64,000 nt of DNA, taken from Gemmatimonadaceae bacterium. Lineage in GTDB: Bacteria > Gemmatimonadota > Gemmatimonadetes > Gemmatimonadales > Gemmatimonadaceae. A model generated the notes under the pieces. That model was not told the origin of the DNA, made no database searches, and saw only the letters and a program-made list of their open reading frames with translations. Position 1 is the first letter of the stretch. Each line of letters starts with the position of its first letter. Positions 35,891-45,310 of this stretch are shown here, piece after piece. The stretch covers positions 1-64,000 of the forward strand of contig JAIBBJ010000006.1 in the NCBI GenBank assembly GCA_019694735.1, read 5' to 3'. A program made the position numbers and the translations under genes.

Positions 35891-37438
35891 GTGAAGATCG
35901 TCCCCCGCTACATCCTCCGGGAACACCTCGGGCCGCTGGTCTTCGCGCTCTCGGCGTTGACCTCGCTGCTCCTGCTCAACTTCGTCGCCAAGAAGTTCGG
36001 CGACCTCGTCGGCAAGGGACTCCCGTGGACGGTGATCAGCGAGTTCCTGCTGCTCTCGCTCCCGTTCACGATCGCGATGACGCTCCCGATGGCGGTGCTC
36101 GTCGCGACGCTGCATGCCTTCTCGCGCCTCGCGTCGGAGAACGAGATCACCGCCTTCAAGGCGAGCGGCGTCTCGATGCAGCGGCTCGTCGCGCCCGTCA
36201 TCCTCGCGTCCGCGGCCCTCACGCTCTTCATGGTCTGGTTCAACGACCAGGTGCTGCCGCGCGCGAACCACCGCCTGGCGGAGCTCCAGTCGGACATCGC
36301 GCGCGTGAAGCCCACGCTGGCCCTGCAGGAGCAGGTGATCAACGAGGTGGTCCCGCGCCAGCTGTTCCTGCGCGCCGGGCGCATCGCCGCCGGCACGAAC
36401 AAGATGCGCGATGTGACGATCTACGACCTGAGCGACGCGGCGAGGCGCCGCACCATCGTCGCCGACTCGGGCCTGCTCGCATTCAACGACACCGGTGAGG
36501 ACCTGCTGCTCACGCTGTACGACGGCACGATGGCGGAACTGTCGGTCGCCGAGCCGGAGCAGCTGCAACGCAGCTTCTACCGCACCGACGTGATCCGCGT
36601 CCGCGGCGTCGCGGTGCGGCTCGACCGGGAGCAGGACCGCCGGACCTACCGGTCGGACCGCGAGATGACGGTGTGCGAACTGCAGGCCCGCGTACGGGAC
36701 AACGCGCTCCAGCGCGACTCGGCGTGGGCGCGCTACTTCCGGGCGAAGGGCGATTCCGTGCGCGCCGCCCGGATCCCGGGCGGCGCGACGGGCGTCGGTG
36801 CACTCTACTGCCGCGTCCTCGATGCCGTGCGCGCCGCCGTCACGCCGGCGACGGCCGAGGCGGCGGAGCCACCGCGCCAGGCGGTGCCGAGGCCGCCGAA
36901 GCCCGCCGCGACGTCGCAGCCGGCCCCACCGGCGCCGCAGCCGATCATCGCGCCCTCGGCGGGACTCGGGGCGGCGGCGGACCCGGCCGTCGGCGCCACA
37001 CCCGCCGAGCAGCGCCGCATCAGCGAGGTCGAGCTCAGCGCGCTCGAGATGGAGCTGCGGCTCTCGCAGAATACGATGGACCAGTTCAAGGTCGAGATCG
37101 AGAAGAAGTTCGCGATCGCGACGGCCTGCATCGTCTTCGTGCTGCTCGGCGCGCCGATCGCCCTCCGCTTCCCACGCGGCGGCGTCGGCCTCACGATCGG
37201 CGTCAGCCTTGGCGTCTTCGGGGTCTACTACGTGGGCCTGCTCGGCGGCGAGGCGCTGGCCGACCGGGCGCTGGTGAGCCCGACGGTCGCGATGTGGACG
37301 ACCAACGTCGTCCTCGGGGCGATCGGGGTGATCCTGACGGCGCGCCTCGGCAGCGAGGGGTCGACCTCGCGCGGCAGCGAGACGTCGGAATGGTGGAGCC
37401 GCGTGGTGGAGCGGTTCCGACGCCGGAGGCCGGCGTGA
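35891..37438 (+). CDS. lptF: LPS export permease subunit LptF
   Basis: GTG at 35891 gives 515 residues. The YjgP/YjgQ fold is clear: helices at about 15-35, 52-75 and 100-120 on the N-side, a periplasmic beta domain (about 130-310) and three C-terminal helices (about 405-500). Residues 318-372 form a Pro/Ala-rich insert between the beta domain and the last helices, making the protein about 150 residues longer than the typical 360. LptF and LptG with LptB extract lipopolysaccharide from the inner membrane. The gene is coupled to lptG by GTGA. Confidence 0.88.
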   Translation: MKIVPRYILREHLGPLVFALSALTSLLLLNFVAKKFGDLVGKGLPWTVISEFLLLSLPFTIAMTLPMAVLVATLHAFSRLASENEITAFKASGVSMQRLVAPVILASAALTLFMVWFNDQVLPRANHRLAELQSDIARVKPTLALQEQVINEVVPRQLFLRAGRIAAGTNKMRDVTIYDLSDAARRRTIVADSGLLAFNDTGEDLLLTLYDGTMAELSVAEPEQLQRSFYRTDVIRVRGVAVRLDREQDRRTYRSDREMTVCELQARVRDNALQRDSAWARYFRAKGDSVRAARIPGGATGVGALYCRVLDAVRAAVTPATAEAAEPPRQAVPRPPKPAATSQPAPPAPQPIIAPSAGLGAAADPAVGATPAEQRRISEVELSALEMELRLSQNTMDQFKVEIEKKFAIATACIVFVLLGAPIALRFPRGGVGLTIGVSLGVFGVYYVGLLGGEALADRALVSPTVAMWTTNVVLGAIGVILTARLGSEGSTSRGSETSEWWSRVVERFRRRRPA

Positions 37439-38544
37439 GGCTGCTCCGCCCGCTCGACCGCTATGTGCTCTCGGAGTTCTGGAAGGTCCTCGCCGCGACG
37501 GCGCTGGGCTTCCCGCTGCTCGTGATCATCATCGACGTCAGTGAGAAGCTCGACACCTACCTCGGCCGCAACCTGCCGATCACCGACATCGCGCTGGCGT
37601 ACCTCTACGGCGTGCCGGACACGATGTTCCTCGTGCTCCCGGCGGCGGTGCTCTTCGCGACGGTCTTCACGGTGGGCGCCTTCACGCGCCACTCGGAGAT
37701 CACGGCCGCCAAGGCCTCGGGGATCAGCTTCCACCGCTTCATCGCCCCGATCTCGATCGGCGCCCTCGCCTCGACGCTCTTCGGCCTCGGGCTCGCCGAG
37801 GTCGTGCCGCCGCTGAACGCGCGGCGGCTGGAACTGCTGCAGGAGAAGGTGTTCCGCAACACGGACAAGCGCTCGAACTTCGCGTACCTCTCGGAGTCCG
37901 GCCGGGTCTACAAGATCGGGGCCGCCGACGTGACGACCGGCCGGCTCGAGGCGGTGGAGATCGAGCGGCAGGGCACGGGCCCCGACTACCCGTCCTACGT
38001 GATCTCGGCGCGGACGGGCCAGTGGGTCGGCCCGACCGGGCCCGGCGCGCCGGAGGCCGGCGGGCACTGGCTGCTGGGGAGCGGCGTACTGCACGTGATG
38101 CCCGACTCGCTCTCGAACCTCACGGTGCACTTCGACTCGCTCCGCGACGCGCGCTTCACCGAGCCTCCCGGCAACCTGATGGCCAACCCGAAGGCCCCGG
38201 CGGAGATGGGCTACCGCGACCTCGGGCGGTTCATCGCGGCGATGGAGCGGTCGGGCACCGACGTCAACAAGCTCCGGGTGGAACGGATGCTGAAGCTCGC
38301 CATCCCGGTCACCTGCTTCATCATCATGCTCATCGGGGCGCCGCTGGCGACCTCCACGCAGCGCGGGGGAACGGCCTACGGCATCGGGATCAGCCTCGCC
38401 ACCACGGTTATATTCCTGATGCTGCTGCAGCTCACCCAGGCGATCGGCGCCGGTGGGCTCATCATGCCCGAGCTGGCCGCATGGATCCCCGGGGCGATCT
38501 TCGCGGTGATCGGCTCGGTCCTCCTCTACAAGGTCCGGACCTAG
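37435..38544 (+). CDS. lptG: LPS export permease subunit LptG
   Basis: GTG at 37435, with GGAGG upstream inside lptF, gives 369 residues with the same six-helix plus beta-domain layout and no insert. Conserved signs are LDRYVLSEFWKVLAATALGFPLL, SEITAAKASGIS and a TSTQRGGTAYGIGISL segment near the end. It pairs with LptF; LptB is not in the window. It is followed one base later by mlaE, tying lipopolysaccharide export to Mla transport. Confidence 0.9.
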   Translation: MRLLRPLDRYVLSEFWKVLAATALGFPLLVIIIDVSEKLDTYLGRNLPITDIALAYLYGVPDTMFLVLPAAVLFATVFTVGAFTRHSEITAAKASGISFHRFIAPISIGALASTLFGLGLAEVVPPLNARRLELLQEKVFRNTDKRSNFAYLSESGRVYKIGAADVTTGRLEAVEIERQGTGPDYPSYVISARTGQWVGPTGPGAPEAGGHWLLGSGVLHVMPDSLSNLTVHFDSLRDARFTEPPGNLMANPKAPAEMGYRDLGRFIAAMERSGTDVNKLRVERMLKLAIPVTCFIIMLIGAPLATSTQRGGTAYGIGISLATTVIFLMLLQLTQAIGAGGLIMPELAAWIPGAIFAVIGSVLLYKVRT

Positions 38545-38545
38545 C

Positions 38546-39376
38546 GTGTCGTCGCGTCCCACGGAGAGCTTCCCGGTCGTCCAGCGGCAGGGGCTGCGCT
38601 TCTTCCGGCAGATGGGGCGCGAGACGCTCGGCTTCCTCGGCGGCGTCGGCGGGCGCGTGTTCTTCCTGCGCGACGTCGGGCGTGCGTTCTCGGAGGGGCG
38701 GACCTGGCGCTCCCAGGTGGTGCACCAGATGCGGGCGATCGGCGTGGACTCGCTGCCGCTCGCGCTGATGGTCGCGGCCTTCATCGGGGGCGTGATCGCG
38801 ATCCAGATCCGCTACCAGCTCTTCCCGGGCATCGCGCTGTCGATCGTCGGACTCTCGACGCGGCAGATCGTGATCCTCGAGACGGGCCCGCTGCTGACCG
38901 GTCTCGTGCTCGCGGGGCGCGTGGGCGCGAAGATGACCGCCGAGATCGCGACGATGCGCGTGACCGAGCAGGTGGATGCGCTCGAGACGCTGGCCTTCGA
39001 CCCGGTGGCCTACCTCGTGCTGCCGCGGCTCGTCGCGGCGGTGATCATGCTGCCCATCCTGACCATCTTCGCCGACGTCGTCGGCGTGATCTCGGGGATG
39101 ATGGCGGCGGTGACGGTGGCCGACGTGCAGTACGCCCAGTTCATGGAGGGTGTCCGGCTCGGCTACGACCAGTTCCAGGTGACCTACAGCCTCATCAAGG
39201 CGACGCTCTTCGGGGCGGCGATCGCCTTCCTGTGCACCTACGAAGGCTACACGACCTTCGGTGGCGCCGAGGGCGTGGGCAAGAGCACGGCGAAGGCGGT
39301 CGTGATCTCGTCCATCGCGATCCTCATCCTCGACGCCTTGACCGCGGTGCTCCTCGCCCCCTACCTCCAAGGATGA
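38546..39376 (+). CDS. mlaE: Mla-type phospholipid ABC permease MlaE
   Basis: GTG at 38546 gives 276 residues. The MlaE fold is clear: an amphipathic head, then five membrane helices including AFIGGVIAIQIRYQL, the coupling segment ETGPLLTGLVLAGRVGAKMTAEIATMRVTEQVDALE (seen in parts across residues 112-150) and a periplasmic-side YEGYTTFGGAEGVG turn. MlaE moves phospholipid with MlaD and the ATPase MlaF. MlaF is not next to it. It overlaps mlaD as ATGA. Confidence 0.93.
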   Translation: MSSRPTESFPVVQRQGLRFFRQMGRETLGFLGGVGGRVFFLRDVGRAFSEGRTWRSQVVHQMRAIGVDSLPLALMVAAFIGGVIAIQIRYQLFPGIALSIVGLSTRQIVILETGPLLTGLVLAGRVGAKMTAEIATMRVTEQVDALETLAFDPVAYLVLPRLVAAVIMLPILTIFADVVGVISGMMAAVTVADVQYAQFMEGVRLGYDQFQVTYSLIKATLFGAAIAFLCTYEGYTTFGGAEGVGKSTAKAVVISSIAILILDALTAVLLAPYLQG

Positions 39377-40254
39377 AGCGACGCGACGAAGTGCTCGTGG
39401 GCATCGTGGCGACGGTCGCCATCGCCCTTGCCGTGGTCGGCTCGCTGTTCCTGGCCCGCGGCGGGCTGCTGCCCGGCTACGTGATGTACACCACCTTCGA
39501 CTGGGGCTCCGGCCTCCGCCAGGGCCAGCCGGTGATGCTCTCCGGCGTCACGGTCGGCTACGTGGACGCGGTGGACATCCGGCGCGACGGGAAGCTGCTC
39601 GTCACCATGCGCATCTACACGAAGTACCAGGTGCCGCACGGGACCACGGCGAAGCCGGCGCCCAACGGCGTCTTCGGCGACATGATGGTCGCGATGAAGC
39701 CGGACCGGCCCTCCGATTCCTACTTCGCCGAGGGCGACACCGTGCCGGCCGGCGGCGGCCTGGTCGGCATCGCCGACGTGCTCGCGAAGGTGGATTCGAT
39801 CGGCCACGACGTGCAACAGCTCACCGGGGCCCTGCGGAAGGAACTCGTCGACGATGGCGGCCTGCGGGACCTGCGCCGGACCGTGACGAGCGCGAACGCG
39901 CTGGTCGCGTCGCTCAACACGATCGCCGCCGAGCAGTCCGCCGAGCTGACGCGGACGCAGCGCTCGATCCAGCGGCTCGCCAGCGCCGTGGACTCGGCGC
40001 AGGTCGATTCGACCGTGCGGGCGCTCGGCGACCTGTCGCGCAACGTGAACCAGCTGACGACGGACCTCCGGGGCACGACGAACCAGCTGAACGGCATCCT
40101 GACCAAGCTCGAGCGCGGCGATGGCACCGCGGGCCAGCTGCTCAACGACCCGGGGCTCTATCGCGATATGCGCGGGCTGCTGCAGCGGATCGACTCGCTG
40201 ACCGCCGACTTCCAGAAGCATCCGCGGAAGTACATCAACCTGACCATCTTCTAG
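39373..40254 (+). CDS. mlaD: MCE-domain lipid-binding protein MlaD
   Basis: The 293-residue protein has one membrane helix (about 8-28), an MCE domain (about 38-130: FDWGSGLRQGQPVMLSGVTVG, VFGDMMVAMKP) and a helical C-terminal part (about 150-290) of repeated Leu/Asn/Thr heptads. The helical tail is longer than in E. coli MlaD (183 residues) and resembles Mce proteins with an extended coiled coil. It should bind phospholipids in the periplasm with MlaE. Strong hairpins follow the stop. Confidence 0.87.
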   Translation: MKRRDEVLVGIVATVAIALAVVGSLFLARGGLLPGYVMYTTFDWGSGLRQGQPVMLSGVTVGYVDAVDIRRDGKLLVTMRIYTKYQVPHGTTAKPAPNGVFGDMMVAMKPDRPSDSYFAEGDTVPAGGGLVGIADVLAKVDSIGHDVQQLTGALRKELVDDGGLRDLRRTVTSANALVASLNTIAAEQSAELTRTQRSIQRLASAVDSAQVDSTVRALGDLSRNVNQLTTDLRGTTNQLNGILTKLERGDGTAGQLLNDPGLYRDMRGLLQRIDSLTADFQKHPRKYINLTIF

Positions 40255-40278
40255 CCGCAGCGCGGTGGGAGAGGGGCC

Positions 40279-40311
40279 GCGGGGCGCTCCGGCAGGACCG
40301 GGGCGCCCCGC
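40279..40311 (+). terminator. Hairpin after mlaD (first)
   Basis: Nine-base arms (40279-40287 and 40303-40311) with a partly paired loop lie 25 bases after the mlaD stop. Confidence 0.55.
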
Positions 40312-40340
40312 AGCCATTCCGCCCCGGCACACCCGAACGA

Positions 40341-40378
40341 GGGAAGGGCCTGGCGAGCGCGCTCGCCAGGCCCTTCCC
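40341..40378. terminator. Perfect 18-bp hairpin between mlaD and the TonB receptor gene
   Basis: Arms 40341-40358 and 40361-40378 are exactly complementary around a two-base centre. It lies between convergent genes, 78 bases before the receptor stop on the other side, and can terminate both. Confidence 0.75.
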
Positions 40379-40456
40379 CCTCAGCGGCTGATCCGCCGAG
40401 CCTTCAGTCAGGGCGCGTACCGGCCCCTGTCCATCGCCAGCGGGACCTGCCGCGCC

Positions 40457-43400
40457 TCAGTTGAAGATGTAGCGCGCACCGAACTGGATGCGCCACACAT
40501 CGCTCACGCCGGCGTTCCGCTGGAACGAGCGGGAGATGAGGTTCGTCCCGATGTTGCGGAGACGGAACTGCGGGACGATCCCGTTCGCCTGGCCGGCCGG
40601 GATGGCCGGGACGAGCGGCGCGGTGGAGACGAAGCTCCAGCTGCGGCCCCAGTCCGAGTTGAGCATGTTCGTGAAGTTCAGGATGTCGATGCGGAACTGC
40701 ACCGTGTGGCGCTTCCCCGCGATCATCTGCGTGACGTCCTGCGTCGCCGAGAGGTCCATGCGGGTCACCATCGGCATGAACACGGCGCCACGCTCGACGA
40801 CCTCGCCGCGGTGGCTACGCAGGTAACGGTCCTGATCGACGAACTTCTCCCACGCCGCCAGCTGCTGCGCGGCGGTGAAGGTGGTGCCCGACGCGGTGAA
40901 GGTCTGGAACGTGATCTCCCCCTCGCGCGGGATGTAGATCAGGTCGTTCGCGGTGCCGCCGTCGCCGTTGAAGTCGCCGCCGTACACGTAGCTGCCGTTG
41001 CCCTGGGTGCGGCTCTCGAGGAAGGCCGAGACACCGGTGCGCCCGAAGGGCAGGACCTGGCGGGAGTAGGAGGCGACCGCGAACCAGCGGTGACCGAGGG
41101 AGTTGGCCGAGAAGCCGACGCCCGGGTTGTTCGGATCCCAGCTGTGCTGATTGCCGGTCCACGAGCCAGACGCGATCGAGCCGGCGTCCACGGTGTTGCG
41201 CGAGACGCCGTAGCTGTACGCGCCCTTGGCGTAGAACCCGTTCGCGAAGCTCTTCTCGAGCGACGCGGCGATGTTCCACGAGTTGCCGCGGTTCTGGTTC
41301 GCCAGCGTGACGGCGTTGGTGATCTTGCAGTTCAGGCGGTTCTGCACGCCGGCGAGCGAGCCGGTGCCCGGGCAATCGTCCCAGATGTAGCGCGGACGCG
41401 GGTCCGGACCGCCGAAGACGGCATCGGCCGGCGAGAGGTTGGCGTCATAGTAGTAGACGCCGTTGATCTCCTGACCGAGCAGCCACTCGACCGTCCCGAT
41501 CATGCCCCACGGGAGCTTGCGGTCGACGGCGATGTTCGTGCGGAGCAGCTGCGGGAACTTGAAGTCCGGGTCCGTGAAGTTGACCTCGTACGACGAGGCC
41601 GGGGCCCCGGTGACCGTGGTCGGCTTGTAGTGGTTCGGATCCGGGTGGAACGGCCGGTTCGTGACGTTGTCGAGCTGCTCGAAGCCGGTCAGGACGCCGT
41701 TGTTGCCGACCTGGTTGGAGATCCAGACGTACGCCGGACGGCCGGTGAAGACGCCGGAGCCGCCGCGGACCTGCGTCACGCCGTCGCCGCCGACGTCCCA
41801 GTTGAAGCCGAAGCGCGGCGAGACGAGGATGTTCGCGCCCGGGAGCTTCCCGGTCGAGAATTGCCGCGTGCGGCCCCGGTCGTCGATGAAGTTCATCGCG
41901 TCGACCTCGGCGTTGTCGAACGCCGTGTTCGTGAAGCTCGGCGCCTCGACGCGCACGCCGAACGTCATCGTGAGGTTCGACAGCGCACGCCACTCATCCT
42001 GCGCGTAGATGCCGGCGAACATCACCTTGAGCGGCTGGATCGGCTTCACCTGGCCCGGGATGTTGTTCCAGCGGACCTGGAAGCGGCGCAGCGTCACCGG
42101 CGAGACGGTGCGGTTCGGGTTCGCGAGGTAGTCGTTCGCATCCGTGTACCAGTCGGCGAGCGAGTTGTACACGTAGACCGACTGCGACCCCGGGAAGAAC
42201 ACGTTCTCCGACTCATAGCGCTCGATGCTCGCGCCGAACGTCAGGTCGTGCTTCTCGCCGTAGATGTTGAAGTTGTCCTGGAACTGGAAGCTCTTGTAGC
42301 GGAGCTCGTTGTTCGGCGTGAACGGCTCGAAGCCGAACGTGGTGTACACGGTCGAGGCGTTGAGGACGTCCACCATCGGGAAGATCGACCCGCGGGAGTC
42401 GCGGCTCTCGTCGTTCTTGGTGAACCCGACGAGCATGTTGTTCGACATGCGGTCGCCGATCACCGCGTTCCACTCGGCGACGTAGCTGTCGATGATCTCG
42501 AGGATCTGGTAGTTCGAGTTCTGGAAGTTCAGGCCGTTCGCGTTGGTGCGGCGGGTGCCGAAGCCGAGCGACGACGAGTTCGACAGGAGGACGTCGGTCT
42601 TCGAGTCGAGCTTGGAGTACCGGAACGAGAACTTGTTCCGGTCATTGAGCGCGTAGTCGAACTTGGTCGTGAGGCGCATCGAGGGCACCTCGTGGTCGTA
42701 GCCCTGGAACGGGCCCGTCTCGTAGCCGAAGTTCGTGCGGAGGTAGTCGCTCAGCGTCTCGAGGTCGGAGCGCAGCACGCGCGTCACCTGCCCGGTGACG
42801 GTCTCGCCGCCCTCGTTCGCGCGCCAGGTCGTGCCCGGCTCGGTCAGGCCGTCCGACTCGTACGAGACGAAGAAGAAGAGCTTGTTCTTGAGGATCGGGC
42901 CGCTGAGGCGGAACCCGATCTGGCTGTAGTCGAAGGTGCCCGGGTTGAAGGCCCGCCCGCCGACACGCGTACCGACCATGTCCTGGTCGCGCATCAGGGT
43001 GTAGACCGAGCCCGAGAACTCGTTGGTGCCCGACTTGGTGATCGTGTTGACCGCCGCGCCGGTGAAGTTGCCCTGCCGGACGTCGAACGGCGCGATGTTG
43101 ACCTGGATCGCCTCGATCGCGTCGAGCGAGATCGGCGACACGCCGGTACGGTCGCCCGGCTGGCCGGCCAGACCGAACGAGTTGTTGAAGTAGGCGCCGT
43201 CCACCATGATGTTGTTCAGGCGGTTGTCGACGCCCGCGAAGGACGAGCCGCTCGCCTGCGGGGTGAGGCGCGTGAAGTCGTCGATGCGGCGCGAGATCGT
43301 CGGCAGCTGCTCCAGCGCCGCCTGCGGCACGCTGGTCGCCGCGCCGGTGCGCGTCTCGGCGATCTGGCCCCCCGTCGAGGTCACCGTCACCGCGGTCAGC

Positions 43401-43759
43401 TGGGCCGCCAGCTGCCCGAGCCGGAAGTTCACGTCGGTCGAGACGCCGAGCGTGACGCTCAGCCCGTCCCGCGACTGCTTCGCGAACCCGATCCGGGTCG
43501 CCTCGACGGTGTAGGGACCTCCGACACGCATGCCGGGTATGATGAACCGGCCGTCCGCGCGGGTGGACGCCTGATAGACCGTCCCCGAGGGGCGGTGCGT
43601 GGCCGTGACGCGGGCCCCCTCCAGGGGATTGCCCGCCGAGTCGGCCACGGCGCCGCGCATGGAGCCGGTCGTGACCTGGGCCGACGCGTCCGTCGACCAG
43701 AGGGACCCCACGAGGGCCATCGCCCCCAGCAGGGTCAGTGTGCGAAGACTACGGAACAT
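40457..43759 (-). CDS. TonB-dependent Oar-like outer-membrane receptor
   Basis: ATG at 43759 with AGAGGA seven bases upstream gives 1100 residues. A signal peptide (to about 27, DASAQ) is followed by a carboxypeptidase regulatory-like beta domain (about 28-115), a plug domain (about 130-235) and a large barrel ending in aromatic residues (RIQFGARYIFN). No TonB box is obvious after the regulatory domain. Oar-like receptors of this shape transport or secrete large substrates in Myxococcota and related phyla. The substrate is unknown. It stands alone between an APC permease gene and the mlaD terminator. Confidence 0.85.
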   Translation of the reverse strand: MFRSLRTLTLLGAMALVGSLWSTDASAQVTTGSMRGAVADSAGNPLEGARVTATHRPSGTVYQASTRADGRFIIPGMRVGGPYTVEATRIGFAKQSRDGLSVTLGVSTDVNFRLGQLAAQLTAVTVTSTGGQIAETRTGAATSVPQAALEQLPTISRRIDDFTRLTPQASGSSFAGVDNRLNNIMVDGAYFNNSFGLAGQPGDRTGVSPISLDAIEAIQVNIAPFDVRQGNFTGAAVNTITKSGTNEFSGSVYTLMRDQDMVGTRVGGRAFNPGTFDYSQIGFRLSGPILKNKLFFFVSYESDGLTEPGTTWRANEGGETVTGQVTRVLRSDLETLSDYLRTNFGYETGPFQGYDHEVPSMRLTTKFDYALNDRNKFSFRYSKLDSKTDVLLSNSSSLGFGTRRTNANGLNFQNSNYQILEIIDSYVAEWNAVIGDRMSNNMLVGFTKNDESRDSRGSIFPMVDVLNASTVYTTFGFEPFTPNNELRYKSFQFQDNFNIYGEKHDLTFGASIERYESENVFFPGSQSVYVYNSLADWYTDANDYLANPNRTVSPVTLRRFQVRWNNIPGQVKPIQPLKVMFAGIYAQDEWRALSNLTMTFGVRVEAPSFTNTAFDNAEVDAMNFIDDRGRTRQFSTGKLPGANILVSPRFGFNWDVGGDGVTQVRGGSGVFTGRPAYVWISNQVGNNGVLTGFEQLDNVTNRPFHPDPNHYKPTTVTGAPASSYEVNFTDPDFKFPQLLRTNIAVDRKLPWGMIGTVEWLLGQEINGVYYYDANLSPADAVFGGPDPRPRYIWDDCPGTGSLAGVQNRLNCKITNAVTLANQNRGNSWNIAASLEKSFANGFYAKGAYSYGVSRNTVDAGSIASGSWTGNQHSWDPNNPGVGFSANSLGHRWFAVASYSRQVLPFGRTGVSAFLESRTQGNGSYVYGGDFNGDGGTANDLIYIPREGEITFQTFTASGTTFTAAQQLAAWEKFVDQDRYLRSHRGEVVERGAVFMPMVTRMDLSATQDVTQMIAGKRHTVQFRIDILNFTNMLNSDWGRSWSFVSTAPLVPAIPAGQANGIVPQFRLRNIGTNLISRSFQRNAGVSDVWRIQFGARYIFN

Positions 43760-43806
43760 GTGGTGTCCTCTGTTGCCGTGGATTCGACCTGCGGACTGCA
43801 GCCCCA

Positions 43807-43837
43807 AATGTAGTGCGGGACAGGCCGGTTCGTCCAA
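43807..43837 (-). promoter_or_regulatory. Putative promoter of the Oar-like receptor gene
   Basis: On the minus strand TTGGAC (43832-43837) and TACATT (43807-43812) are 19 bases apart, a long spacer. The -10 is 47 bases before the ATG. Confidence 0.3.
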
Positions 43838-43886
43838 GGTGGCCGCCCGGTCCTGACCCCGCCCTGACCCACCCCTGACCGGCCCG

Positions 43887-45263
43887 TTACGCGGCGTCGG
43901 CGGCCGACCCCGAGCCCCCCCTGCCACCTCGCCCCACCGTCCAATAGTAGACCGGGAGCCCGGTCAAGCACGCGCCGAAGACCCCCAGCGTCTGCCACCG
44001 GCTCGACTCCTGCACCAGCGCGTTCCCGAGCAGGTAGAGCACGGCCAGCATGAAGATGGCCGGGACGGCCGGGTACCCCGGGCACCGGAACGACGGCCGG
44101 TAGCTCGGGTCCTTCCGGAGGCGGTAGATCGAGGCCACCGCGAGGAAATAGAAGGGGAGGAACGCCGTGACGAAGGCGTCGGCCAGCTGCTCGAAGCTCC
44201 GGAGGAGCACGAAGGCCGCCCCGATGGTCGCCGTGAGCGTCACGGCCACCCAGGGGGTCCCGAACCGGGGGTGCACGGCCGCCACCGACCGGAAGAAGAG
44301 GCCATCGGCGGCCATCGCGAAGAAGACCCGCGGGCTCGTCAGGAGCACGGTGTTCAGCGTCCCGAACGTCGAGATCATCACCGTCACCGAGACGAACACC
44401 ACCCCGGCCGCCCCGATCACCCGCTGGGCGACGTCCGCGGCGACCAGCTTCGAGACGCGGATCTCCTCGATCGGCAGCACCGCGAGGTAGGCGAGGTTCG
44501 CCAGCAGGTAGATGGCGATCACCAGGAGCGTCCCCCCGATCAGGGCGCGCGGCAGGTTCCGCTGCGGGTCCTGCACCTCGCCGCCATTGTACGAGAGGTC
44601 GGCCCAGCCGTCGAAGGCCCAGAGCGTGCTGACCAACGCGAGGCCGAAGGCCGAGACGGTGAAGCTCCCCGCGGGCAAGGCCGGCGTGTAGAACCCACCC
44701 GTCCGCGGCAGGCCGACCGCGAACGCGACGAGCACGATGAAGAGCAGGCCCCCGTACTTCGCGACGACGGTGAGATTCGTGAAGGCCGCCCCCACCCGCA
44801 CCCCGACCACGTTGAAGAGCCCGGTGAGGAGGATGGCGGCCGCCGCGATGTAGCGGACGGTCATCGCCTCGGCGTCCGAGGCCGCCGCGCCGGTCCGGAC
44901 GCGCCAGAAGTACTCGGCGAACGTGATCGCGATCGCGCCGAGCGAGGCCGCGCGAATCATGATCAGCTGGCTCCACCCGAAGACGAACGCCGGCACGCGC
45001 CCCCAGCCCCGGCGCAGGAAGACGTAGATCCCGCCCGTCTGCGGGAGGGCGCTCGCCACTTCGGCCAGCGTCAGCGCGCCGCAGATCGCGAACAGGCCGC
45101 CCGCGATCCAGGAGGCGAGCATCGGGAAGGGGCCGGGCAGCTTGTCGGCGATGCCGGCCGGCGAGCGGAAGATGCCCGAGCCGATCGTCGAGCCGATCAC
45201 GACGGCGATGGCGCTCCAGAGGCCGAGCCGACGCTCGAGGGTCGGCGAGGGGGTCCCGGTCAT
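43887..45263 (-). CDS. APC-family amino acid permease
   Basis: The 458-residue protein has about 12 membrane helices. The first helix carries VVIGSTIGSGIFRSP, the substrate-binding G-S-G-I-F motif of the amino acid-polyamine-organocation family. Later segments (GALTLAEVASALPQTGGIYVFL) fit the LAT/serine-threonine exchanger branch. No soluble domain is attached. It ends 127 bases before the receptor start and diverges from the small-protein/ctaB pair. The substrate amino acid cannot be read from sequence. Confidence 0.88.
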   Translation of the reverse strand: MTGTPSPTLERRLGLWSAIAVVIGSTIGSGIFRSPAGIADKLPGPFPMLASWIAGGLFAICGALTLAEVASALPQTGGIYVFLRRGWGRVPAFVFGWSQLIMIRAASLGAIAITFAEYFWRVRTGAAASDAEAMTVRYIAAAAILLTGLFNVVGVRVGAAFTNLTVVAKYGGLLFIVLVAFAVGLPRTGGFYTPALPAGSFTVSAFGLALVSTLWAFDGWADLSYNGGEVQDPQRNLPRALIGGTLLVIAIYLLANLAYLAVLPIEEIRVSKLVAADVAQRVIGAAGVVFVSVTVMISTFGTLNTVLLTSPRVFFAMAADGLFFRSVAAVHPRFGTPWVAVTLTATIGAAFVLLRSFEQLADAFVTAFLPFYFLAVASIYRLRKDPSYRPSFRCPGYPAVPAIFMLAVLYLLGNALVQESSRWQTLGVFGACLTGLPVYYWTVGRGGRGGSGSAADAA

Positions 45264-45309
45264 CCGGCGAAACTACGCCTCGGGACTCCCTCCGGCGAGG
45301 GGGTCCCGG
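45243..45309. repeat. 17-bp direct repeat around the permease start
   Basis: CGGCGAGGGGGTCCCGG occurs exactly at 45243-45259 (inside the permease's first codons) and again at 45293-45309 (upstream of the small gene's -10), 50 bases apart. It may be a local duplication or paired binding sites. Confidence 0.75.
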
Positions 45310-45310
45310 C

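Noticed and set aside
33950-37438. 1162-residue open frame covering lptF and upstream sequence
   Set aside because: Sequence before 35891 is the complement of the ComEA-like and M28-type genes; LptF's first helix begins at the GTG at 35891.
40265-43813. 1182-codon open frame on the plus strand opposite the Oar-like receptor gene
   Set aside because: Its translation is dominated by Arg, Val, Glu and Asp with no domain, as expected from the complement of a GC-rich gene with strong third-base GC. The minus-strand frame has a signal peptide, plug and barrel.
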